Shown here in pieces: positions 6,888 to 13,554 of a stretch of 19,549 nt of DNA. Every line of letters starts with the position of its first letter. Position 1 is the stretch's first letter. Source of the stretch: CAZIRO01 sp964541595 (GTDB taxonomy: Bacteria; Acidobacteriota; HRBIN11); NCBI GenBank assembly GCA_964541595.1, contig CAZIRO010000038.1:1-19549 (forward strand), read 5' to 3'. The translations under genes were made by a program, and so were the position numbers. The notes under the pieces are model-generated. The model had not been told where the DNA came from. It did not search any database and saw only the letters and a list, made by a program, of their open reading frames with translations.

Positions 6888-9595
6888 CAGAGGAGACGCA
6901 CACCGATCTGAAACCGCCGATCGGCCAGGCGGGCGCCCTGCGTGATCACCTGGCCGGTATCGGCGTCGATTTCAATGTAACTGTTCTGTTCGGTTGACCA
7001 GGTGCCGTAATTCTTCGCGTTCAGTACATTATCCGCCTGAACCACCAGGCGAAGTTGCGTGGTCCCCCGGTGCCACAGGACTTTTTCAATCTTGATATCC
7101 CATTTGAGGAAATTCGGCATACGTTCGGCGTTGAACAGCCCCTGGCGCTGGAACCCCGTACGGGGGTCAATATCCGGAATATAGATACATCCGTCCGGTC
7201 CGATGGGCAACGCGCCGGGGGGTGGCAACCCGATCGATTGCGGATCGGTCGTACACGTCCAGCGGTGCCAGTACCGGCGGGTGGCGGGGTATCCCGTGTT
7301 CCAGCGGAACTGGGTGGAGATGTCCAGACCACCGGCCCAGTCCGTGGACCAGTCGAGATTGACCTGGATCTGATGGCGAATGTCAAAGTTCAACGGGCGA
7401 AACGTCCCATCCAGGATGCCACCGCCGCGATAATCCGCTGAGGGAAATGTACCTTCGGCCACCGCATAGGTATAAGCGATCCAGCCGCGCAGTGGTCCCC
7501 GGATCCGGACGAGACTGATTTCGGCACCGTATGCGCGGCCTTTCCCGCCGTTGACCAGCGCATCCGGCCACCGGTTGGCCATATCCACACCGGCCGGATG
7601 CCGGAATCCGCGACCGTTCATGACCATATCCCAAAGACGCCGGTAGTACAAACTGATCCGGACTGCCCAGTCTTTTCCGAGGAACTGTGCGCCTTCCAGC
7701 TCGAAGTGTACGGCCTTTTCCGCGACCATATCCGTACGTGCGAAATCGCACAGCAACACGTTTTGCCGGCAGGTATCGGGATTCGTGACGTACGTGCGCG
7801 TCCACAGGATTGTGCCCCCGGTGAGTTCCGGAAATACACTGCTCAGGATGGTGAACCGATTCCGTTCTTTCAGAAAGGCAGCGGCCGGCGGCACCGGCTG
7901 GGCAAACAGTCCGCCGCCGATGCGCAGGATCGTACCGGATCGGGGTTCCCAGGTCAGGCTGAGCCGCGGGCTGACCATGACGTGCTGTTCCATATAGGAC
8001 CAGTAGTCCACACGTGCCCCATAGAGCAAACGCAGTCCGGGGCGCAGGGTCCATTCGTCCTGCAGTGCCCAGCCGATCTGTGTACCGTTGCCCGTGTAGT
8101 CCACCCACAGCGGAAACTCCGTGAGCGGCAGCCGGATCGGTAACGGACACGTGGGCTGCTCGGGACACCCGGCGAGTGCAAGAATCCAGACCGGCATGAA
8201 GTTGCGGTAATACCCTTCCGGAATCTGGATGAATTGCGCCTCGAACACGGTTTTCACCGTATGGCCGGACCAGCGCATGGTTTCGATGGAAAACCGGGCC
8301 TGATACCGGCGCGATGTGTAGAACGTGATTTCCGGCCAGAACGACCACAACCGGCCGGCTGTGCCGGCCCGAACGGTCTGGGTGAAGAGTGCATCCGGTG
8401 TCAGGAAGTCCTGATCCCCGTCCCAGGTGGGGCCGGTTCCGTCCCGCGTACGCAGATAACCGATCTGGAGGGATGCGATCGTTTGCCCGCCGGCCTGCCC
8501 GTACCATGCGAACAGTGCCAGGTCGTTTGCATGCGGCCGTGTTTGCCAGAAAAGCGTGGGGACTTCCACACCCTCTTGGGTGGGACCGGAGTGAAATCGC
8601 GCTGCACCGCGTCCGCGCGCGTAAATCCATTTGAACCGATGGCGCGTATTCGGTTGCCACCGGGCGACGAGCCACAGGTCCGTGAAGTTCGCGAAATCGT
8701 CATTCACGCGAAATGTCCAGGGCATGCCGTCGCCTGCATAATGTGCGAACGCGACCTTCAGACCGAACGTGGGTCGGGGGTTCCAGCCGATCTCCGTCTG
8801 CAGCAACCGCTGATCGGCGGCGCGAGAAGCCGTATCAAACGGAGCCGCGTCCGATGCGATGAACGAGACGTCGCCGTAAAACGTGCGTTCGCCCTCGCCG
8901 CCGGAGATGACGGAGTTCAATACGCCGCCGATCGCGTTTCCATACTCCGGCGCCAGTCCGCCGGTCATGACTTCAATGGCTTCCAGGGCACCTTTGGCAA
9001 ATACGGGCACGCCGGTCGATAGATGCACGGCATTGCGCGCGTCCAGTCCCTCCACCTGCAGGGCCGTTGCACGTTGCGGTGTGCCGCGGATGAATACGAA
9101 ATCCAGGATTTCACCGTTCTGGACCACCCCCGGGACGAGTTTGGCCTGGCTGAAGATGTCCGGAGGTATGGCGGCTTTCGACTGCGCACGGGTGATCAGA
9201 TGACGGGTTGCCGGCTGTCGTCGATCGACCGGAGGTTCGGCTTCGACTTCGATGACCGCTGCGGCCTTGAGTGTCATTGCACATGTGATCTCTGTGGTCA
9301 CGTCGACGCGTACCTGGACATCGGCAATCCGGACGGGTGTGAATCCTTCGGCTTCACAGACCACGGTGTATACACCGGGAGGGATCCCGATGAGTTGAAA
9401 TCGGCCGTCCGTATCGCTGACCGCGGTCCACGGTGTATGCAATACCCGAACGGTCACGCCGGGTAGGGGAAGCCGATCGGGCAGAGAAATGGCCTGTCCC
9501 GCGATCTGACCGGTTTCTCCGGCCCATACCGTACCGATCCACCCGACAGCGTAAAATCCAACGGTCCATACGATGAAACGAACACGTTCCCACAT
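6884..9595 (-). CDS. TonB-dependent receptor, Oar-like, with carboxypeptidase-regulatory-like N-terminal domain
   Basis: This 903-residue outer-membrane receptor probably imports a large or scarce substrate using TonB energy; the substrate is not known. A signal peptide (1-25, cleavage near TVWA-GET) is followed by a carboxypeptidase-regulatory-like beta-sandwich (about 29-115; VSDTDGRFQLIGIPPGVYTV). Next come a plug domain (about 133-231; PEYGNAIGGVLNSVISG) and a beta-barrel up to the terminal aromatic Trp of RRFQIGVRLLW. It is on the short side for this class. Three loop segments of the barrel carry paired cysteines, possible disulfides. The start has GGGAGAT upstream. It lies 34 nt after the coiled-coil gene and runs straight into lepA. 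Confidence 0.9.
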   Translation of the reverse strand: MWERVRFIVWTVGFYAVGWIGTVWAGETGQIAGQAISLPDRLPLPGVTVRVLHTPWTAVSDTDGRFQLIGIPPGVYTVVCEAEGFTPVRIADVQVRVDVTTEITCAMTLKAAAVIEVEAEPPVDRRQPATRHLITRAQSKAAIPPDIFSQAKLVPGVVQNGEILDFVFIRGTPQRATALQVEGLDARNAVHLSTGVPVFAKGALEAIEVMTGGLAPEYGNAIGGVLNSVISGGEGERTFYGDVSFIASDAAPFDTASRAADQRLLQTEIGWNPRPTFGLKVAFAHYAGDGMPWTFRVNDDFANFTDLWLVARWQPNTRHRFKWIYARGRGAARFHSGPTQEGVEVPTLFWQTRPHANDLALFAWYGQAGGQTIASLQIGYLRTRDGTGPTWDGDQDFLTPDALFTQTVRAGTAGRLWSFWPEITFYTSRRYQARFSIETMRWSGHTVKTVFEAQFIQIPEGYYRNFMPVWILALAGCPEQPTCPLPIRLPLTEFPLWVDYTGNGTQIGWALQDEWTLRPGLRLLYGARVDYWSYMEQHVMVSPRLSLTWEPRSGTILRIGGGLFAQPVPPAAAFLKERNRFTILSSVFPELTGGTILWTRTYVTNPDTCRQNVLLCDFARTDMVAEKAVHFELEGAQFLGKDWAVRISLYYRRLWDMVMNGRGFRHPAGVDMANRWPDALVNGGKGRAYGAEISLVRIRGPLRGWIAYTYAVAEGTFPSADYRGGGILDGTFRPLNFDIRHQIQVNLDWSTDWAGGLDISTQFRWNTGYPATRRYWHRWTCTTDPQSIGLPPPGALPIGPDGCIYIPDIDPRTGFQRQGLFNAERMPNFLKWDIKIEKVLWHRGTTQLRLVVQADNVLNAKNYGTWSTEQNSYIEIDADTGQVITQGARLADRRFQIGVRLLW

Positions 9596-9629
9596 GGTCG
9601 ATCTCCCGTGGCAGACATTGCACGGGATG

Positions 9630-10103
9630 CTACAAACCCAGCATAGACTTCACAAGATCAGTAAATGTCGGATTCATCACGGTGAGCAATAAGACCAGAA
9701 GAATGAGTACAAAGTTCATTTTCAGATCCAGCCGTCGAAACCGTTCTTCCAGTGCCGTGATCCGTTCTTGCAGTTCATGGATTTGCGTCTGCATTTCCGT
9801 CCGCAGTCCGTGGATTTGCGTCTGCATTTCCGTCCGCAGTCCGTGGATCTGCGCCTGGATTTCCGTCCGCAGTCCGTGGATCTGCGCCTGGATTTCCGTC
9901 CGCAATTCGGCCCGCAGTGCATCGATCCGTGCATAAAACTCTTCTTTTGTCACCAACCGATTCAGAAGTTCATCCCGCAAAGTGGTGACTTTAACAGTAA
10001 CAGCAGCCTCTACAGCCGCCTCGATACCGTGCACGAGTTTACGAGCGGGCTCCTTTCCCAGAGCGTCTTCCAGTACTTCGTAAACTTCTACAGGAATCCC
10101 CAT
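9630..10103 (-). CDS. Small coiled-coil protein with C-terminal membrane anchor (DUF1640-like)
   Basis: I start at ATG 10101-10103, since a perfect GGAGG lies 6 nt upstream (10110-10114); a longer frame from 10145 lacks support. The 157-residue product has an N-terminal helical head (GIPVEVYEVLEDALGKEPARK), and a long coiled coil (about 55-128). In the coiled coil an 11-residue unit (HGLRTEIQAQI / HGLRTEMQTQI) repeats about four times. A hydrophobic segment (129-143) and a short tail follow. Head, coiled coil and tail anchor resemble small bacterial proteins annotated as DUF1640 or coiled-coil-domain proteins; function is unknown. It is the first gene of the minus-strand run, so its promoter may drive the whole operon. 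Confidence 0.8.
   Translation of the reverse strand: MGIPVEVYEVLEDALGKEPARKLVHGIEAAVEAAVTVKVTTLRDELLNRLVTKEEFYARIDALRAELRTEIQAQIHGLRTEIQAQIHGLRTEMQTQIHGLRTEMQTQIHELQERITALEERFRRLDLKMNFVLILLVLLLTVMNPTFTDLVKSMLGL
9778..9909. repeat. Tandem array of four 33-bp units inside the coiled-coil gene
   Basis: Units 9778-9810 and 9811-9843 are identical; 9844-9876 and 9877-9909 are close variants of a second type. Each unit encodes one 11-residue hendecad. In-frame 33-bp repeats can gain or lose copies by slippage and so change coiled-coil length without breaking the gene. Confidence 0.85.
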
Positions 10104-10136
10104 GTGTGTCCTCCGCGGTCTTGCGCACGTCGATGT

Positions 10137-10166
10137 ATTATGCAATATTTCCGGGCGGATTGCGAA
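10137..10166 (-). promoter_or_regulatory. Candidate promoter for the minus-strand operon
   Basis: On the minus strand TTCGCA (10161-10166) and CATAAT (10137-10142) are spaced 18 bp, about 35 bp before the coiled-coil gene start. The MITE-like element begins 11 bp further upstream, so the core promoter would remain intact but its upstream context would be replaced. The match to consensus is modest. Confidence 0.3.
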
Positions 10167-10168
10167 CC

Positions 10169-10176
10169 GAATGGAA
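10169..10176. repeat. 8-bp direct repeat, left target-site duplication
   Basis: GAATGGAA directly precedes the left terminal repeat of the MITE-like element and is repeated directly after its right end (10399-10406). This is the expected footprint of transposition. Confidence 0.65.
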
Positions 10177-10398
10177 CCGGGATCGGGACAGGGAATGGGG
10201 CAGCGGAACCACCGGATCCACCGGTGTGCCGGTGGCCACCGGTCTCCGGTCCCGGGTGTCGGGTCTTAGGTCTCAGGTCCCAGGTGTCAGGTATCCGGGA
10301 CGGGAGACGGAAGACAGGGGACGGGGCATCGCATGGGCTGGGGATAGCGCATGACCGTATGGGGACCCACGGTGTCCCATGGCCTGTCCCGATTTCAG
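10177..10398. mobile_element. Complete MITE-like element, 222 bp
   Basis: The ends are imperfect terminal inverted repeats. The left end starts CCGGGATCGGGACAGG; the right end, read inward on the other strand, starts CTGAAATCGGGACAGG. Extended to 26 bp they agree at 20 positions. An 8-bp direct repeat flanks the element. Inside are a hairpin CCACCGG-TGTG-CCGGTGG (10218-10235), an in-register array of eight 7-bp units (10240-10295) and a 50-bp segment shared with the right-edge copy. No plausible gene lies within. The ends match the sequence next to the IS4-type transposase, so the element is probably mobilised in trans. It sits between the divergent operon promoters. Confidence 0.75.
10240..10295. 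repeat. 7-bp tandem repeat array, 8 units
   Basis: Eight consecutive heptamers fit the pattern N-GGT-N-Y-Y (for example cggtctc, gggtgtc, aggtctc, aggtccc), exactly in register. The sister element at the right edge carries about 17 units, so the array varies in length between copies. Confidence 0.8.
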
Positions 10399-10406
10399 GA
10401 ATGGAA
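10399..10406. repeat. 8-bp direct repeat, right target-site duplication
   Basis: GAATGGAA here is the partner of 10169-10176 and marks the right border of the MITE-like element. Confidence 0.65.
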
Positions 10407-10431
10407 GCATTCTCCGAACGAGCAGGGACAG

Positions 10432-11526
10432 ATGTCACCGCACCGGTTGGAACGTCTAACCGAAGTCCGGGACCTCGATCCCCCCGCACGGGACCGGCGA
10501 CCGTGGATCCGATGGACGGAAGTTCGTGTAGAACCCGCGGCGACAAACGCAGCGCGACGGTGGGTGCGGCCGCCCTGGAACGTCCCGGATCAGTGGACCG
10601 TTCAACCGTTCGAGACCGCGTCTCTGGGGAGCGATCTGCGGCGTGTGTTCGCGGTCGGGAAACGTGTGCTCTGGTTGCGGTATCAGAAAGGCGCATGGTT
10701 GCGACCGTTTGCTCCGCACAGCGGGTACGGTCCCGGACGGCCAGTCTGGGTGGTCGACCTCGGTGAAGGTTGCCCGATGGATTGTACCTATTGCGTGTTG
10801 CAGTCCTACCTGCAACATCCCTACCAGGTCGTGTATGTCAATCTGGACGATCTGGACCGCGCACTGGCCGCCTTCCGACCGGAGGAACCCGTGGTGCTCG
10901 CCGCGGGGGTTTATGTGGACAGCGGGGTGATCCTACGGGTACTCGATGTCTGGCCGGTGCTGCTCCCGTGGCTGGAACACCATCCGGCGCATCTCCTTGA
11001 ACTCCGCACGAAACTGGCTGTGCCGGACGAATGGCTTCCCAAGCGGCCGCCCGCCAATCTGGTGTTCGGCGTGTCACTGACGCCGTCGCCATGGGATCGA
11101 TTGTGGGAAATCTGGACCGATCCCGTCGAGGTCCGCCTCGCCTGGCTGGGCGAGGTGGCCCGGGCCGGATTCCGGGTCGCCCTGCATTTCGATCCCCTGA
11201 TCGGTGCACCCGGCTGGCAATCTGCATATGCGGATCTCATTGCCGCACTGGCCGGTGTCGTACCGCGCCGTGCGGTGGCATTCATTTCGATGGGCAGTCT
11301 CCGGTTCGATACCGCATTGAAAGCCATCGCACGCGCACGTTTTGCCACACGAGCCTTCTGGACGGGTCCGTTCGTCCGCGCTCCGGATGGGTTGTACCGG
11401 TATGCATGGCCGATTCGCCGGCGGATGTATATCTGGATGCGGGAGCAACTTCAGCGCGCGTTTCCGGGAGTCGCCGTATTTTATGCGATGGAGCCGTTTG
11501 CGCACGTGTTGACGGGTGAGATATGA
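10432..11526 (+). CDS. Radical SAM protein of the spore photoproduct lyase-like (SPL) family
   Basis: The protein (364 aa from ATG 10432) has the radical SAM cluster motif GCPMDCTYC, a CX3CX2C with Cys114, 118 and 121. The flanking LQSYLQHPYQVVYVN resembles the SPL family, and a TIM-barrel-like body follows (SLTPSPWDRL, RVALHFDPLIG, FISMGSLRF). True SPL reverses UV thymine lesions of spores. Here the residue after the cluster (Val122) replaces a Tyr of Bacillus SPL, and no Cys stands where its H-donor Cys is expected, so the reaction is probably different. A longer frame from ATG 10351 would begin inside the MITE-like element; I prefer 10432, with AGGGA just upstream. The zinc-ribbon gene and rsgA follow on the same strand. 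Confidence 0.8.
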   Translation: MSPHRLERLTEVRDLDPPARDRRPWIRWTEVRVEPAATNAARRWVRPPWNVPDQWTVQPFETASLGSDLRRVFAVGKRVLWLRYQKGAWLRPFAPHSGYGPGRPVWVVDLGEGCPMDCTYCVLQSYLQHPYQVVYVNLDDLDRALAAFRPEEPVVLAAGVYVDSGVILRVLDVWPVLLPWLEHHPAHLLELRTKLAVPDEWLPKRPPANLVFGVSLTPSPWDRLWEIWTDPVEVRLAWLGEVARAGFRVALHFDPLIGAPGWQSAYADLIAALAGVVPRRAVAFISMGSLRFDTALKAIARARFATRAFWTGPFVRAPDGLYRYAWPIRRRMYIWMREQLQRAFPGVAVFYAMEPFAHVLTGEI

Positions 11527-11620
11527 TATCCGGTCATGCCGGCGGTTGACCATCCGGGGGACTTCTGTGGATTCGTGCAATCCGAACCCTCTTTGAGTCT
11601 GTTTGTGGTGGGCAACTTCT

Positions 11621-12118
11621 ATGTGGACGGTTACCTGGCGATGTGCGCGTTGCGGTCATGTGACGGAACGCACGTGGGACGATGCGACGCGCTGTGCACA
11701 GTGCAATGCCGAGATCGATCCACCGCCGCCGTCCGCGCGCACCGCACCGATGGACCGCTGTCCGGTATGTCGTATCGGAGAGTTGTATGTCCAGAAAGAC
11801 TTTAACGTGCGGTTGGGTATCGCCATTGTGGTACTGGCTGCGGTACTGGCGTACTGGACGTGGGGGATTAGTCTGGTCCTTGCCGTGGCGCTGGATTGGG
11901 TGCTGTACCGCATCTGGCCGGAAGTCGTGATCTGTTATTACTGTCAGGCGCACTATCGCGGTCTGCCGAATGCGCGATCGTATCCAGAATTCGACCTGCT
12001 GAAACACGATACCTACCGCACTCTTCGTCAGGCCGATGTTGCCCCCCCGATAGTGGTGCAGAACGGTGCAACGTCTTTGCACCCGCAGAAACACTCCGGG
12101 CCGCATGCGGAGACCTGA
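11621..12118 (+). CDS. Small membrane protein with split zinc ribbon
   Basis: I do not recognise a named family. The 165-residue protein has an N-terminal zinc ribbon (Cys8, Cys11, Cys25, Cys28; CARC and CAQC) and a proline-rich linker. A second CPVC knuckle (47-50) is followed by a transmembrane hairpin (about 65-97) and a CYYC knuckle (105-108). The hairpin would bring the CPVC and CYYC pairs together on the same membrane face, completing a second zinc site. The tail is polar. I choose ATG 11621, because the longer TTG start at 11603 adds only six residues. Its stop lies 2 nt before the rsgA start, which suggests co-translation. Confidence 0.75.
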   Translation: MWTVTWRCARCGHVTERTWDDATRCAQCNAEIDPPPPSARTAPMDRCPVCRIGELYVQKDFNVRLGIAIVVLAAVLAYWTWGISLVLAVALDWVLYRIWPEVVICYYCQAHYRGLPNARSYPEFDLLKHDTYRTLRQADVAPPIVVQNGATSLHPQKHSGPHAET

Positions 12119-12120
12119 TC

Positions 12121-13008
12121 GTGGGAATCGCACGGGTCATCGGGCGCGTCGGCAATCAGTTTCGCATCTGGCGTGAGGATACCCGTACGGAAGTGCGGGC
12201 ATTTGCACGGAAACGCGTATTCCGCGAGGCGAACGGGATTTATGCAGGGGATCTGGTGGAATACGAGATGGTTACACCCACAGAGGCGGTCGTTCTCGGC
12301 GTGCGTCCCCGACGGAATCGGATCATCCCGCCCGGAATCGCCAATCTGGACGTTCTCATCATCGTGATGAGCTGGCAGGACCCGCCCCTGGACGAAGTGA
12401 TGATGCACCGCATCCGCATCATGGCGGAAGTCCACCGTGTACATACATTGTTTGTCGTCAATAAAATCGATCGGGTGGTCGATCGATCCGCATGGACCGC
12501 ATGGGCACAGCAATACGCCGTCGCCGGGTTTCCCGTGCTCGGTGTGAGTGCCCGGACCGGTGAAGGACTGGAGGCACTGCGTCCGCACATTCGCCATCGG
12601 GTATCGGCCCTTGCCGGGCCCTCCGGCGTGGGGAAGTCTTCACTACTCAATGCACTTATTCCGGGGGCGCGATTGCGAACGGCGGAGATCGATCCGCGTT
12701 CGCGGCGCGGCCGGCATACGACCACGTGGACGGCCCTGTTGCCGTTGCCCGAAGGTGGCTGGATCGCCGATACCCCGGGGTTTTCCCGACGCACGTTGTC
12801 TCCAGACGTCACGCCGCTGCGTGTGGCCCGTGCGTTTCCGTGGCACCGCTGGGTGGGAGGTACGGTCCGTTGTCAGTTTGACGACTGTTTACATCAGCAG
12901 GAACCGGGATGTGGCGTACGTTTGGGCGTCCGCCAGGGTCACATCCCCGAGACGTGGTATCGAATCTGTACTGTACTCGTTCGTGAAGCACAACAGGTCC
13001 GCCACTGA
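12121..13008 (+). CDS. rsgA: Small ribosomal subunit biogenesis GTPase
   Basis: RsgA is a circularly permuted GTPase that checks late 30S subunit maturation. From GTG 12121 (295 aa) an OB-fold start (GIARVIGRVGNQFRIW) precedes G4 NKID (114-117). G1 GPSGVGKSS (166-174) and G3 DTPGF (217-221) follow in permuted order. The C-terminal zinc site uses Cys251, Cys256, His258 and Cys264 (CQFDDCLHQQEPGC). The GTG has GGAGA (12109-12113) upstream; the frame stays open further left, but that extension overlaps the zinc-ribbon gene and does not look like protein of this family. Confidence 0.94.
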   Translation: MGIARVIGRVGNQFRIWREDTRTEVRAFARKRVFREANGIYAGDLVEYEMVTPTEAVVLGVRPRRNRIIPPGIANLDVLIIVMSWQDPPLDEVMMHRIRIMAEVHRVHTLFVVNKIDRVVDRSAWTAWAQQYAVAGFPVLGVSARTGEGLEALRPHIRHRVSALAGPSGVGKSSLLNALIPGARLRTAEIDPRSRRGRHTTTWTALLPLPEGGWIADTPGFSRRTLSPDVTPLRVARAFPWHRWVGGTVRCQFDDCLHQQEPGCGVRLGVRQGHIPETWYRICTVLVREAQQVRH

Positions 13009-13071
13009 GATCGGGTCTGGAATACGGGACAACGAACTCCCGCGCATACACGGGATCCCGGGATGCACCAT

Positions 13072-13512
13072 TCAGTCGACGACCTCCGCGGGGAACGGTA
13101 CGAACACCCCGGCTTCGTTAAGTACCCAGGCGGTCCAGGTATCGACGCCCTGCGCGGTCACGCGCATGACGATATAAACAAAATCCGGCCAGGCACGCGA
13201 CCGATCGGTTTCCGACGGGCGTGCCGGATGGTCCGGATGGGAGTGGTACACCGCGAGAATACGCCACCCCTGGGCGTCCGCACGCTGTTCGATCCGCCGG
13301 TACACCAGCGGATCCATGGTGTACCGGTCATGGCGGCGGGTGGTTTCGATGTTCGGTACGGGATGGATCTCCCGCACCACACCGTCTGGAGTGCCGATTA
13401 ACAACCCGCAGCACTCGTATGGGTATTCCCGCGCTGCATGCGCGCACATCGCGTCCTCAATCGCGCGCGACATTCGCAGACGTGCAAAGGGTACCTGTTG
13501 CAGGGGATCCAT
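13072..13512 (-). CDS. JAMM/MPN+ metalloprotease-like protein (M67)
   Basis: The 146-residue protein is a stand-alone JAB domain. The catalytic Glu33 is in YECCGLLIG. The zinc motif is HSHPDHPARPSETD, giving His90, His92 and Asp103 with the conserved PSxxD. These zinc ligands are complete, so an isopeptidase-like activity is plausible. Bacterial relatives act in sulfur carrier or cysteine-release pathways, but no sulfur-carrier gene is next to it. It follows the Ser/Thr kinase by 42 nt on the same strand and converges on rsgA. A Met at codon 14 is an alternative start. Confidence 0.85.
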   Translation of the reverse strand: MDPLQQVPFARLRMSRAIEDAMCAHAAREYPYECCGLLIGTPDGVVREIHPVPNIETTRRHDRYTMDPLVYRRIEQRADAQGWRILAVYHSHPDHPARPSETDRSRAWPDFVYIVMRVTAQGVDTWTAWVLNEAGVFVPFPAEVVD

Positions 13513-13554
13513 CTCACCCCACCGCTGATGGTTTCCGAATCGAGCATTGGAATT

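Noticed and set aside
6027..6911. Long + strand frame opposite lepA
   Set aside because: This is a mirror frame of a GC-rich conserved gene, with no recognisable domain or ribosome-binding site.
9489..9501. atggcctgtcccg inside the receptor gene, identical to part of the MITE right end
   Set aside because: It is in conserved coding sequence just after the signal peptide, with no second arm or flanking duplication; taken as chance.
10240..10295. Heptamer array as a CRISPR
   Set aside because: The 7-bp units are contiguous without spacers; the same is true at 19381-19500.
10088..10696. Long minus-strand frame opposite the SPL-like gene
   Set aside because: It crosses the MITE-like element, has shadow-type composition and lies antisense to a gene with clear family motifs.
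11896..12120. 75-residue N-terminal extension of the rsgA frame
   Set aside because: It overlaps the zinc-ribbon gene in another frame, and GTG 12121 has its own GGAGA and a family-like N-terminus.
13024..13061. Hairpins CGGGA-TCCCG and CGGGATCCCG between convergent rsgA and the JAMM gene as terminator
   Set aside because: The stems are short and no T-tract follows on either strand; not enough to call.
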